From positions 116,111,601 to 116,175,600 of the forward strand of contig NC_083339.1 of NCBI RefSeq assembly GCF_019175385.1: a stretch of DNA of 64,000 nucleotides, read 5' to 3'. A model generated the notes under the pieces. It worked only from the letters and a program-made list of their open reading frames with translations. It did no database searches and had not been told where the DNA came from. A program made the translations under genes and the position numbers. How positions within the stretch are numbered: the stretch's first letter is position 1; each line of letters starts with the position of its first letter. Of this stretch, positions 9,068 through 20,810 are shown piece after piece. The DNA is from Lycium barbarum (lineage: Eukaryota > Streptophyta > Magnoliopsida > Solanales > Solanaceae).

Positions 9068-11182
9068 ATGGACGAGGCTGGTAATCCCATCCAAAATCCA
9101 CCAGTAGCGGTCGGTGAAGAAGCTGCGGGGGCAGACTATGCAGCCGCAATTCAGCCCCCGCCTCTAATTGGAAACTCGAGTTTCCACGTGACCAACACAA
9201 TGCACCTTACGAACCTTAAGGGCCTGTTTGGTGGTCTACCCAAAGATGACCCGAATAAGCACCTTAGGAACTTTCTTGGGGTTTGTTCTACCAATGTGCA
9301 TCCGGGCGTCTCAATTGAAGCAGTCAAGCTATGACTTTTCTCGTACTCCCTAACGGGGGAAGCCACAGCTTGGTTAGATGATCTCCCGTCCGGATCCATC
9401 ACTGCTTGGGAGGAATTAACCGAAGTATTCCTTAAGAAGTTCTTCCCTCCATCACGGATGTTACAACTCCGTGACGAAATCAATAACTTTCGTCAACTTC
9501 CTGATGAGGCTCTCCATGAAACTTGGATTTGTTTTAAAAAGAAAGTGAAAAGTTATCCCAAACATGGGTTGCCCGATAGTGTGCTTCTACAAATATTTTA
9601 TAAGTCTTTAGATTCGGTCAACAAATCAGTGGCAAACAACATTGCAGAGGGGTCTATTATGGATAATTCTTATGCCACCTTTTGTGAATTGTTGGATAAA
9701 TTGACCGAGACTAATGAAGCATGGCACACTAGGGATTCGGAAGTAGGTGGAGGAAGTTCTTCCAAAAATGTGCTCACTCGTGAGATGATTAAGAAGGAGG
9801 AAGAGAGAGATGAGTCCATGGCCAAACTTGTCACCCAAATGGACCTTCCTACAAAACATGTCATGGGTGGCGGAAGCAAAAAGGTGAATGCGGTAGAATC
9901 CTGTGAAGGGGGTTCTCCGGATGAGCAATGTTTCCAAATGTATGATGAGGAGGCAAGTTATGTCAACAATCTAAGGGAGGGTTCCCGTCCGAACTACCAA
10001 GGTCCGAGTCAAGGATCTTGGTTGCAAGGTCAAGGGAATCAAGGTTGGAACAAAGAACAAGGTCACTCTAATTGGAGAGATAATCGTGACAACAATCAAG
10101 GGGGTTACAACAACAATTACAACAATCATCAGAGCGCAAATCCATATGTCCCTCCAAAGGGAAATCAACCAAGCTCTAGTCAACCGCTCACTAGCGATCC
10201 CGCTAGTTCAAAAATTGAAGATATGTTGTCAAGGGTGTTGAAGAAAGTGGAACCCACCGACACCTTTTGCAAGGATACTAGAGATGAGGTTAAATCCATG
10301 GGTCAAGTTGTGAGTTCACACTCCACCTCCATTAAACAATTGAAGTCTCAACTTGGCCAAATCTCGGCTATCCTAAACCAAAGGCAAAAAGGCTCACTCC
10401 CTAGTGATACAGTTGCAAATCCAAAGAATGATGGTGATCATAAATGCAATGCAATTACTACTAGGAATGGAAAAATAATTGGGGAAGAGGCGTTGGTGAA
10501 AGAGGATGTGTTGGGTGATGATGAGAAAATGGTTGAAGAACCCATGGTTGTTGAAGAAGAAGTGAACCCAAAGAATATGCGGGCCAGTATTGAAAAGCCT
10601 ATTGTTATTGAGGACCTTCTGGAAATTAACGATGCTTCGAAAAGCAAGGAAGCGGAGGAGGAGGTACCAAGGGCTTCACCGCCCGTTATGAGGCCTCCCT
10701 CTTCTTTTCCCCAACGATTGGCAAAAAAATTGGACGATGGAAAATTCCTCAAGTTCATCGAACGATTAAAGGGGCTCTCAATAAATATTCCATTAGTTGA
10801 GGCACTTGAGCAAATGCCCGGTTATGTGAAGTTCATGAAAGATCTTGTGACCAAAAGAAGGAGTCCTAGCATTGAAACATTGGGGGGCACTCATCATTGT
10901 AGTTCAATCGTTACCAAAGCTTTGGTACACAAAAAAGAAGACCCCGGAGCGTTCACAATTCCATGCACCATCGGTAAATACAAGTTTGCAAAAGTTTTAT
11001 GTGATCTTGGAGCAAGCATCAATTTGATGTCGCTATCTATATTTAACAAGTTGGGATTGGGCACTCCCTATCCCACCACGATGAGATTACTTATGGAGGA
11101 TAGGACCGTAAAGAGGCTTATTGGTATTATTTATGATGTTCTTGTGAGAGTGGATCGATTTATTTTTCGGCCGATTTTGTGA
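9068..11182 (+). pseudogene. Athila gag and N-terminal part of protease (broken)
   Basis: ATG at 9068 (MDEAG). The capsid-type domain of Athila Gag is clear: SLTGEATAWLDDLPSG, then FFPPS...LRDEINNFRQLPDEALHETW. It is followed by an Asn/Gln-rich linker (codons of 9960-10160) with no intact zinc knuckle, a hydrophilic spacer, and the aspartic protease start (LCDLGASINLM, near 11000). Breaks: TGA at 9332-9334, where family members have Arg (CGA to TGA fits), and loss of one base near 11168 that leads to TGA at 11180. The frame is otherwise open. Gag would package RNA in virus-like particles in the cytoplasm. Confidence 0.88.
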
Positions 11183-13040
11183 TCTTGGATTGTGAAGTTG
11201 CCTTCGAAGTTCCCATAATCTTGGGAAGACCATTCTTAGCTATGGGGTGTGCCCTCGTGGATGTGGAGAGAGGTGATCTAAAATTTAGGATGAATGATGA
11301 AGAGATCACTTTCCATATTTGCAAGTCAATGAAACAACCGGCGGATATGAGTGTTGTGTCGGTTATCGATACAATTGATGAAGCAATGGAGACAACCATA
11401 GAACATGAGCATATAGGTGATATGTTGGTGGAGGTGATAATGAACTATGAAGGGGACAATGAAGAAGAGTTTAAGAAGACATTCAATGCATTGATTGGAA
11501 TGGGGTCTTACCACCTCAATCCAAAGAAACTTGATCTTGACTTGGAAAACCGAGAAACTCCTCCTGCAAAGCCTTCAATTATTGAGCCTCCTACTTTGGA
11601 ACTCAAACCTCTTCCTTCAAATTTGAGGTATGCGTTTCTTGGACCCAACAATACATTTCCCGTGATTATATCCGCCCGGTTGACGGATGAGCAAAGAGAG
11701 AGGTTGATGGTAATCTTGAGAAGATACAAAAAAACTATTGGGTGGTGTATTGTGGATATCCAACGGATTCTGCCCGGTGTGTGTACTCATAAAATTCAAC
11801 TTGATGAAAAATGTGAGCCAAGCGTCGAACATCAAAGGAGGTTAAATCCTCCTATGCAAGTGGTTGTGAAGAATGAGATCATCAAGTGGTTAGACGCCGG
11901 TGTAGTGTACCCGATATCGGATAGCTCTTGGGTGAGTCCGGTTCAATGGGTGCCCAAAAATGGTGGAATCACCATTGTCACAAATGCTCAAAATGAGTTG
12001 ATCCCAACTCGCAAGGTCACCGGATGGTGAGTCTGCATGGATTATCAGAAGTTGAATAAGTGGACCAAAAAGGACCACTTCCCAATGCCATTTATGGATC
12101 AAATCTTAATAGGCTTGCGGGAAGGGATTATTATTGTTTCCTTGATAGGTATTCCGGGTACAACCAAATCACCATTGCCCCCGAGGATCAAGAGAAAACC
12201 ACTTTCACTTGTCCTTATGGGACCTTTGCTTTCAAGAGAATGCCCTTTGGGTTATGTAATGCACCTGCAACATTTCAACGTTGCATGATGTCTATTTTCT
12301 CCGACATGGTTGAGGAGTCCATTGAAATCTTCATGGATGACTTTTCCGTGGTTGGGTATTGCTTTGATGAATGCTTGGAGAATCTTGCCCGAGTATTGAA
12401 ACGATGTGAAGAGATAAATTTGGTTCTAAATTGGGAGAAGTGTCTCTTCATGGTTAGAGAAGGCATTTTCTTAGGACACAAGATTTCGGAAAAGGGGCTT
12501 GAGGTTGATCAAGCTAAAATTGAGGTTATTGTTAAGCTTCCTCCCCCAATCTCCGTTAAAGGTGTTCGCAGCTTCCTCGGGCATGCCGGGTTTTATAGAA
12601 GATTCATCAAGGATTTCTCGAAAATAGTCAACCCTCTATGCAAATTGTTGGAGAAGTAGTCGAAGTTTGTGTTTGATGATGCTTGTTTGAAGGAATTTGA
12701 GGGTTTGAAAGAGAGACTCACATCGGCTCCTATCATCATTGCTCCGGATTGGTCTCAACCCTTTGATTTGATATGTGATGCAAGTGGATTTGCCATGGGG
12801 GTTGTTCTTTGCCAAAAGCGTGATAAGATCTTCCACCCAATTTACTATGCAAGCAAAACTCTAAACGGTGCCCAAATGAATTACACTGTCACAGAACAAG
12901 AGTTGCTTTCTATTGTGTTTGCTTTTGAGAAGTTCTGGGCTTATTTGTTGGGAACCCATGTGATTGTTCACACCGATCATGCAGCTCTACGTTACCTCAT
13001 GACAAAGAAAGATGCAAAACCGAGGTTGATACGTTAGGTC
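11169..13040 (+). pseudogene. Athila pol: protease end, reverse transcriptase, RNase H (broken)
   Basis: After the frameshift the protease continues (FEVPIILGRPFLAMGCALVD). RT begins near 11740; the palm motif FMDD is at about 12331-12342 and the YGTFAFKRMPFGLCNAPATF block is near 12216. RNase H has DASGFAMG (near 12775), the TEQELLS block and HTDHAAL. Breaks: TGA at 12028-12030 (Arg expected), one-base loss near 12105, TAG at 12657-12659, TAG at 13035-13037 (Trp expected). All catalytic motifs are still readable, so the element decayed by point lesions rather than large loss. Confidence 0.88.
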
Positions 13041-14495
13041 CTTCTCTTGCAAGAGTTTGACTTTGAAGTCAAAGATAGAAAGGGTTGTGAAAATCAAGTG
13101 GCGGACCACTTGTCTCTTCTTGAAGAGGGTGGGCGTCAACTGCATGGCCTAGAAATCAATGAGTCATTTCCGGATGAGCAAGTAATGGCGGGGTCACATG
13201 ACATGATCCCTTGGTATGCCGATTTTTCTAACTTCCACGCAAGTAACATCATGCCGGAGGATTTGAACTCCCACCAAAAGAAGAAGTTTTTAAGTGATGC
13301 CCGGAAATTCTATTGGGATGAGCCATATCTATTCCGGGTTTGCGCCGACAACATCATAAGGAGGTGCATACCCGAAGTAGAAATGATGCCCATCATCGAA
13401 GCTTGTCACTCATCACCGGTTGGTGGACACCATAGTAGTGCAAGAACGGCGGCTAAGGTTCTTCAAAGTGGCTTTTATTGGCCTACAATCTATCAAGATG
13501 CACATGACTTTGTGAAAGCCTGTGATCAATGTCAAAGGCATGGAGGCATCTCGAAGAGGCATGAGCTACCGATGACCCCGATTCTTGAGGTTGAATTGTT
13601 TGATGTATGGGGTATTGACTTTATAGGTCCATTTGTGAGTTCCTACAACAACAAGTACATTCTTGTGGCGGTAGACTACGTGTCTAAATGGGTGGAAGCC
13701 GTTTCGCTCCCTAATAATGAAGGAAGAAGTGTCACCGCATTCTTGAAGAGGCATATTTTCTCAACATTTGGAACCCCAAGGGCAATCATTAGTGATGGGG
13801 GCTCTCATTTTTGCAACCGGGTATTCAAGACTCGTCTTGAGAAGTATGGAGTAAAGCATAAAGTTTCCACCCCATATCATCCCCAAACGAGTGGACAAGT
13901 TGAAGTCTTAAATAGGTAGATCAAGAGCATACTCTCTAAAACAGTGAATGCTAACCGGACCGACTGGTCAAAGAAATTGGATGATGCGTTATGGGCCTAC
14001 CAAATGGCTTATAAAACATCAATTGGTATGTTTCCTTATCAGCTGGTGTTTGGCAAAGCTTGTCATCTTCCCGTGGAACTTGAAGATAAGGCATTGTGGG
14101 CCTTGAAAAAGTTGAATCTGGATTGGAGTGATGCCTCAAACTTGAGGACGGAACAACTCAATGAGCTTGATGAATTTTGACTTAGAGCTTACACTAGCTC
14201 TTCACTCTACAAGGCCCGCATGAAGCACTTTCATGGTAAGAAGATTTTGCAAAGAGAATTTATCCTCGGGGATCACGTATTGTTGTTCAACTCAAGGCTC
14301 CGGTTGTTTCCTGAAAAGTTGAAATCCAAATGGTCCGGCCCGTTTGAAATCACACAAGTGTTCCCACATAGAGCAATTGAACTTGTTTGCTCAAGTGGAA
14401 ATAAAATCAAAGTGAACGGGAAAAGGGTGAAACATTACTTGGGATCTCAGAATGAAGCAAAGATTATCGAGGTCTTCCTCCTCAATGAGCCATGA
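13041..14495 (+). pseudogene. Athila integrase (broken)
   Basis: Zinc-binding HHCC region ([13 protein letters not shown]...CDQCQRHG, about 13426-13545), catalytic core with D in WGIDFIGPF (13608), D in IISDGGSHF (13790) and E in SGQVEVLNR (near 13900). The C-terminal GPFEI...VNGKRVKHYLG region ends at 14495. Breaks: TAG at 13917-13919 and TGA at 14178-14180. I see no chromodomain, as expected for the Athila branch. Confidence 0.87.
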
Positions 14496-14517
14496 ATAGG
14501 CTGAATAGGTACCAACT

Positions 14518-14565
14518 TCGTGCTGCGACGTAAAATCAAGCGCTTCTTGGGAGGCAACCCAAGTT
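14518..14565 (+). other. Conserved post-pol block with hairpins (Athila copy)
   Basis: gcgacgtaaaatcaagcgc, then a TTGGGAGGCAACCCAA stem-loop and the palindrome AAGCGCTT. Counterpart of 34250-34300 and 3882-3932. From memory, similar sequence follows pol in Athila elements of other plants; its role is not known to me. Confidence 0.7.
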
Positions 14566-14675
14566 TCATTTTCATGTGTTTGTTGTTTTTACTTTCGTGA
14601 TGTTTTTGATGTGTATCTAAGTGTGTAGGAATAAATTGTGTGCACAAAGAAGAAGAGTTGGGAAAATGCCAACAG

Positions 14676-14872
14676 GCATAACATGCTGCAACACATGTCA
14701 CTCGCATGTCGTGCCTGCTGCAGCACCTGCGCCTCGTAGGTGATGCAACATTTCAGGCCAAGAAAGCCAAATTCTCTGTCAGCAGATGCGAAGAACTGGC
14801 ACTACATGCGACTCGCATGTTACACATGCTGCACTACATGCGAGTCGCATGTTGTGCAGGTAAGTGTGATTC
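14676..14872. repeat. Athila dyad cluster A (after pol)
   Basis: Perfect cores at 14807-14817 and 14839-14849, both with matched ACATG/CATGT arms, plus degenerate sites from 14690 to 14790. Here the spacing of the perfect pair is 32 bp, not 20. Confidence 0.8.
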
Positions 14873-15710
14873 ACGGGTCAGACCGACCCTACTCGAATTT
14901 TTTTCTTTTCAAATAAAAGAAACATAACTAATGTTTTCATCAGTGCGCCCTTCATTTTCCCTCTCCCCCTCCTCTATCTTTCCTCCTATATCATCCCATA
15001 ATCCCACTTCACTCCAATCATTCTTAATCACATCACAAATCTTAAATAGTGTTTCCTTTTCTTTTACCTTGACAAAGATTTCAAGGGTTCCAATTGTCAT
15101 CAACTCTCAAGGTACGTCAACTCTTCTCTTCTTTACATTAGGTGGTATCTACGAATTGCTCAATCCCATGTTATTACCATGCCCTACCACTTGGTGTAAT
15201 TAGTTAGTTGGGTAGATTTATCTTATGCATTGTGTGGGTTGTTGGAAATTGATGAACAATGGGGAATCCTTGAGTACCCATGCTTGTGTAGTCCTTCTAG
15301 GAAGTGGTTGTTGATGCATAATTAGATAGAAACTGAGGAATTCTTGAGTACCCATTGTTGTAAGAATTGATAGTTGATGCATGCTCGGAACTTGTTTGAT
15401 GAAATGCCTAAATAAACCTGTAAATGTTTGGATGTTGTGGAAATGTGATCATTCGCCAACCATGGGGAATTCTTGAGTACTCACGGCACATTACGTGTAG
15501 AATAGGACCCATGATGCCCTCTGATTTGTAAAATTTACATTGTTGTTTATGAGGGATGACCATCGAATATAGGCGCGAGTGATTGAATAGCTTTTCCCAA
15601 TGATAGACGGGGTGACAGCCCTCTTATGGGAAATAGTTACATGAGTGTGTTCTTGTGAGTGTGCATATGTGTTGTGTCTTTATATCCATAAAAAAAATTC
15701 CTTCAGTGCC
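14873..15710 (+). other. Athila spacer between pol and third ORF
   Basis: No credible ORF. It holds a pyrimidine-rich stretch (14940-15080) and a strong 5' splice-site consensus AAG|GTACGT at 15109-15117. Paired with the acceptor at 15961-15962, this could remove the 15112-15962 segment and bring the ATG of the third ORF near the 5' end of a subgenomic mRNA. It also has three loose copies of a segment containing 'ttgagtaccca' (15270-15480). Confidence 0.45.
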
Positions 15711-15711
15711 T

Positions 15712-15872
15712 CACCTGCGAGCAGCATCTGCGATTCGCATGTTTAACATGCGAATCGCACTTGCTGCAGCAGGTGTTGGCTGTGAAGAACAAGAATCTGG
15801 TCCTCATTGTGTATCACTTGCGAGTCGCATGTCACACATACGACTCGCATATAGTGTTTCGCAGGTGATGAC
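15712..15872. repeat. Athila dyad cluster B (before third ORF)
   Basis: Perfect cores at 15729-15739, 15749-15759 and 15819-15829, and a one-mismatch core (TACGACTCGCA) at 15839-15849. Spacings 15729/15749 and 15819/15839 are both 20 bp. Confidence 0.85.
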
Positions 15873-15946
15873 ATCTTGCAATACTATGTCTTTCTCCCAT
15901 GCCTCTTTCTTGTTACTTCAAGAGCACCATAAATAGTGGGTATATT

Positions 15947-15963
15947 TTTGTGTGCTGTGCAGG
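15947..15963 (+). promoter_or_regulatory. 3' splice-site-like tract before third ORF
   Basis: tttttgtgtgctgtgcag directly before gATGG. It is very similar to the tract before gag. Confidence 0.45.
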
Positions 15964-17995
15964 ATGGCTCGAACAAATAAAGCTCAAGGTGGAGGAAAAA
16001 GAGCAACACGACAAGCCTCCATCTCTAGAAGAAAAGAAAAGGCACCTGCGGATCCGGTCCCCCAGTCTGAAGAGGGAACACATGAGGCTTCCTCACCTGA
16101 GCCTGAAGATGCCATCACAAGAGGTGAAAGAAGGGAAGCAATGGAGTAACGGTTCACCGTGCCTGGATCCAGGGACCTCTACAAGTCTTGGAGCGTCATT
16201 AAGCCCGATGGAAATCCAGTCCGGAGCTTCATTGTAGAAAAGAGGGTCGCTTTACATGGTTTACAAGACCAATGCCCGGGCATCATTCGTAAGCTCGAGG
16301 CCTTGAGATGGACCTATTTCATGCAGTCGGCTGAATACTGCCCAGCCCTTGTGATGGAATTCTATGCGGCTTATGCGGCCAAGTTGAATGCAAAGATCTC
16401 GCGCCGCCAACCAAAGAAAAATATGGAACACTTCTGTTGGGTTCCGGTTCGGGGGAAGGATATTGATTGTGCTGTCGATAACTTCTATCATATATGAGCA
16501 ATGAAGCGAAACAGACCCTATTGAAGGTTGGCCTCCGGTGAGTTCTGAATATGATTTAAGGATGGAGAACCCAGAAGAGAAGCGAGAGTGGGTTGCTTCG
16601 GTGATTGCCTCAGGGACTCCTCCATGGCTGGATCCATCTATCTCCATTGAGAAGAACACTTTCAACTGCGAAGCCAAGTTTTGGCTATCCCTAGTATCAT
16701 CGCGGGTGATTCCCTCCAAGAACAACACCGACATACCCATTGCAAAGTGTATTCTCATTGCTTCACTCATGTCCGGGTACCTCGTTAATGTGGGGGTAAT
16801 TATCCGAGACGAGATCAAGAATAAGTCCACTCAAAAGGGCACATCATTCCCTTTTCCTTGCTTGATCACTGAATTATGACGACGAAAGCAGGTTCGTGAT
16901 ATTCCCCGGGTGGACAGGATGTTAAAGGCTGACCAAACAATAGATTACACCAAGTTAGAACCGGGGACTAGAAAGAGAAAGCGGGTGAGCCCAGAGCTAA
17001 GAGCCTCGACGACAGTACTTGATGCTCACATTCTTGAGCCTGAGGCCTTGGCCACAGACGATGATACGACAGCTCCTAGTTTTGTGCCTCGAGCTCCAGG
17101 GCCTGACCCTCTGAGTTCTTCCACTACAGTTCCCTCTTCCCCCATTCCACCATCCACCACAACAGCTCATGGAGTGTCTAGCAAGGGTATGAGAGTGCTT
17201 CGGGCAGCGGATGCTAAGGTCAATTGGTTGGTTAAGAAGCTTCCTAATTTTGTGAAAGAGGATATTGAGGCAGCAATGACACCATACACTCAGGCTGTCA
17301 CAGATATTAGGAAAGAGCAGGACAAAATTAAGGAGCATGTACGCCAGATCGATCGTCGGTTGGAGCGTATTGAGGGGGGTGGTGAAGGCAGACTTCCAGC
17401 TATTCGGGCGGACCTGGCTAAGGTCAAGGAGGATATTCGAGTATTGAAAGTCCCAGACATTGAGCTCAGTGCACCCATTCTACCATCTGGTGCCTCCTTA
17501 TTCTCCACTAGGCCCACAGCACCTGCCATGCCTTCTGGGAAAGGGGTTGAGGAGCCAGCTGGGGAGGAAGAAGAGGGGGAAGAAAGTGAGGAAGAGTTCA
17601 ACGAGGAGCTTGAGGGTGACCCAGCTGTTGAGAGGGTACAGCCGTCTCGAGTTGGTGAGACAGAGCAGGAGGTCCGAGAGAGAGAGCATCTTGAGGAGGC
17701 ACGTACTTTCGCCCGTGCTGCTGGTATTCCTGAGGATGAAATTGACACATATGTGGCCATGCAACAGTCCTATGAGCCGAGCAGGAAATCAAGGGGGGCC
17801 TACCGACCCCCGAGGGCGGGTGAGGCCAATTCATCCGCCGCCCCTCCAGCTGACATACCATTGCCCCCGTCTGTGGGTCCTGAGATAGTGACACCCGGGC
17901 CAGAGGAAACGATCGAGGGTGATACTGCGCCGCCTCCATTAATAGTGCCTCCGTTGGAGGTTCTCCCTGCTGATCAGACACCATCGGACGCCTGA
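15964..17995 (+). pseudogene. Athila third ORF (env position): putative plant transposon protein domain, broken
   Basis: ATG at 15964. A basic, Ser/Pro-rich N-terminus is followed by a domain containing WTYFMQS, YAAYAAKLN, CWVPVRGKDID and later MSGYLVNVGVIIRDEI. This resembles the 'putative plant transposon protein' domain (Pfam Transposase_32 type) from memory. The C-terminal 360 residues hold a coiled coil (about 17215-17400) and a Pro/Glu-rich tail. I see no signal peptide or convincing membrane anchor; the hydrophobic stretch near 16740-16800 belongs to the globular domain. Breaks: TAA 16147-16149, a one-base frame change near 16490, TGA 16502-16504, TGA 16877-16879. The function is unknown, and 'env-like' describes position only. 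Confidence 0.65.
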
Positions 17996-19534
17996 CGCGT
18001 CCATCGTGAGTTACTCATCTCTTGTACTACATTTGATGCATTGGGGACACTGCATATTCCTTTTGTTGGGGGTGGGACAGCTCACACTTCATATGTTTGT
18101 TTTTGTTGTTGTAGGATAGCTTATGTTTAAGTTTGTGCACTTGTAGTTTTTCATTGCCAAGTATAATAGTGATGGTTGATCAGTTTATAGCATAAATGTT
18201 TTTCTTGTTTCGTTTTTCCATCGTATTTTAATAACACTCCTCTCCCAAATATTTTGCATATGTACTCATAGGGAAGGAGCAACACTAACATGACTCGTTT
18301 GGTGACACACAGATGTTTTGCAAAGCCTAGAATGATGGGTTGAGAAGTAGTTAGAAAATAGCAAAGTAATCCATGTGTCATGTGTGTGAGAGGTTATTAT
18401 TTTAGTCTTGTGCATAATTGTGATCTAGAACTTGCCCGGAAAGTGTCTCAAGGCGAAATCCTAAACTACACTTGTTTGAAAGAGGATATTAGGCTCTCTT
18501 TGGACCGCCACTAAACCTAAAAATTCCTACCCATTGCATTTATATCCTAGTTAACCCATTTTTGAGCCTTAACTTTGTTTTTCTTTTCTTTTATTACAAC
18601 CTTGTGACAAGCCCTGTCCCTTTTGCCCTGTTTACCCACCTTTTGGCACCCTATTTCCCTAAGCAAGTCAAATACGCTAAAATAGGCTAAAACGCTTAAG
18701 TTTGGGGGTGGTAGCTGGCAAGAAAAGGCATGGTATGTGATGGAGAGTAGAGGACACACAAAAAAAAAGTGTATATGTAGACATATGTGTATAGAAAGGT
18801 GTGTATATGTACATATAAATTTTATGTTTAGTTGTGAACACGAGGGTGTGAATAATGGTTGTGACGTAAGAAATAAATGGGGAAACTAGGGAGGCAATAA
18901 TGATATTGGCTGAAGGAGGCACGAATGGGCGGTAAATGCTTAAATGTTGAAGAAGGGACGGATTAGGTGAAGGAAGCGTGTTCGAAAATGCTTAGGGAGA
19001 AGTCAAGTCACACTTACCCAAATTACACCCCACCTTAACCCCGAACATTAGCTATGACCCGCAAGTCCTAATTGATTTTGAACAAAGTGTGTTTACGTTA
19101 GTGGAGAAATACTTAAAGGGCAAGCTTATGGCACCGCATTTGTGTACTTGTACATTATCTTTTCTGAGTGTGAGTTGTTCTCCCCTTATTCGTCTTTTGT
19201 CCCAGTTGCTATTTGTGAATATGTGTGTGTGGGACTCTCTTTGGTCTTTTGTGAGGGCATGTGGATTACTAAGCTCAATTACTTCTTGACGCTTCATTTG
19301 AAGCTGTTTCCTTAAAAGATAGAGTAACATTGTGTCACCCAGTGCAGCGGTTGGTTAATGCTCGACCTTTGAGGAAAGGCACCATGTTTCACAACAAGAG
19401 GGAGGGGAACTCATATTTTAAATGAATATGTTTTGACTGATCACGATCATCACTGTAGCACCTTAGCAATTGGCATATATTGTAGTTTTGCTTTAACTGC
19501 TTGAGGACAAGCAAAGGTATAAGTCTAGGGGTGT
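17996..19534 (+). other. Athila 3' non-coding region with repeated purine tracts
   Basis: No credible gene. It contains GGGGACACTGCATATTCC followed by TTGGGGGTGGG (18042-18078), a second tract AAGTTTGGGGGTGG (18697-18711), and the terminal tract TCTAGGGGTGT beside the LTR (19524-19534). The order parallels that in the E elements, including the 'ttgaggacaagcaaag' sequence before the LTR (19501-19516; 36402-36420 in E2). Confidence 0.7.
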
Positions 19535-20810
19535 TGATGTACCGTGAAATTACGGCACATTCGGCGCCAACTGCTTAGTCTTTTGTAAATCCCCAAGTAC
19601 TTTTGATGTCGTTTCTCGTGTTTTTGTGTTAATTTGTAGAATAACATGTGCTGGAAGCGACTTGAGGCAAAATGAAGCAAAAATCAGCTGAAATGAACCA
19701 GAACATCACCTGCGAATCGCATGTACCGCATGTGAGTTGCAGGTTTTGCAGCATCTATTGACAGAGATGGCTAAAAATGAAGACAGTAGTGCAACACATG
19801 CGAGCACCACATGCGAGTCGCAGGTTGCCCCAAATCTTCGCAGGTACTGTATCTTCAATCAGCTGTGGTGCAGCATCTGCCGCATCAGGTGCGACTGGCA
19901 TGTACCACATGCGACTCGCATGTGGTGCTCGCATGTGTTGCATATTAGGGTTTTGGACTCATTATTCTACAGATTTTTAAGTTTTCTTTTTGTGGAGCTC
20001 ATTTATTATTGGTTGGTGAAGCTTTTAGGAGATTCTTTTGCTTTTGTCATCTTCTCCATTCAATATTTTGTAAGCTTTATGAATACACTTTACATTATTG
20101 CTTTACCTTTAATGTATATTAGTAGCTAATCTCTTTAGCTAAGGTTGTGGGACCAAATGTGTTAGTTATGTGATTGAGTTTCATATTCATACCTCATTTG
20201 TATGCTAATGGTGTTTTCTATTAACTCTTCAAGCATTAGTGTCTTGTGATGGTGTACCACAATACTTGTGCCTTAATACCATTACTTTGCTTGGAAAAGA
20301 AAGTAAAGGTTAGGAAAAGAGTTAATAGCAACAATTTGGGTCATTAAATCCATCTAATAGCTTGAGCTAGGAATAGGAAAGCTAGTTGAGGCTAAATGGG
20401 TGTTCTCTTATAAAACTTCCTAGGGCTTAGAAAAGCTTAGGATGAAATTTGCTAATTTGGTTGGAAAACTTTTAGCAAGACTCACGTAACCCTTGGCTTA
20501 ATGCATCTAGGCATATGAATAAGTTGAATTGATACCCAAGCGTATTACTTTCCATTGGAACCACAACCTTAGTCCCATTCACCAGTAGTTTACATCTTTT
20601 AACCATTCTTAGTCTTTAATGAACAAACAACAACCAACCTACTATTATATTCCCCTCTCCCTTGAAATATAGACTAATAGTCGGGCGTTACACTTGACTA
20701 GTATATTTCTTCATTGTATTCTCTGTGGGATTCGACCCCAACCTCGTTGGGTTCTATATTTGACAACGACCGCTTACTCCTGATATTAAATGTGTAATTT
20801 GGGCGTATCA
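19535..20810 (+). repeat. Athila 3' LTR
   Basis: 1276 bp, TGATGTACCGTG...GGGCGTATCA. Near the start is the small dyad CCGTgaaattACGG, also present (CGTgaaattACG) in E LTRs. It carries dyad cluster C (19705-19945) and, near the 3' end, GTGGGATTCGACCCC shared in form with E LTRs. Confidence 0.9.
19705..19945. repeat. Athila dyad cluster C (3' LTR)
   Basis: Perfect cores at 19711-19721, 19812-19822 and 19910-19920. One- or two-mismatch cores at 19731-19741 and 19890-19900 give 20-bp spacing with their partners. The right part aligns with the cluster in the E0 LTR (8478-8560). Confidence 0.85.

Larger units (their letters stand above)
8837..20810 (+). mobile_element. Athila-type Ty3/gypsy LTR retrotransposon (degenerate, 5' LTR split by E0)
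   Basis: Remnant 5' LTR 8837-8947, PBS 8953-8970, gag-pol 9068-14495, spacer with dyad arrays, third ORF 15964-17995, long 3' non-coding region, purine tract 19519-19534, 3' LTR 19535-20810. Domain order gag-PR-RT-RH-IN and the D-L-G-A-S protease motif fit the Athila lineage. The rest of the 5' LTR and the left target site lie outside the window. The right flank caaac (20811-20815) is the candidate TSD. Stops and frameshifts in both coding regions show it is dead. Confidence 0.92.

Noticed and set aside
15964..17995. Functional envelope protein
   Set aside because: Position fits, but there is no signal peptide or clear membrane anchor, the domain looks like the plant transposon protein type, and the frame is broken four times.
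16910..17995. 361-residue ORF as a separate gene
   Set aside because: It is the C-terminal part of the third ORF in the same frame, separated only by a stop at 16877.
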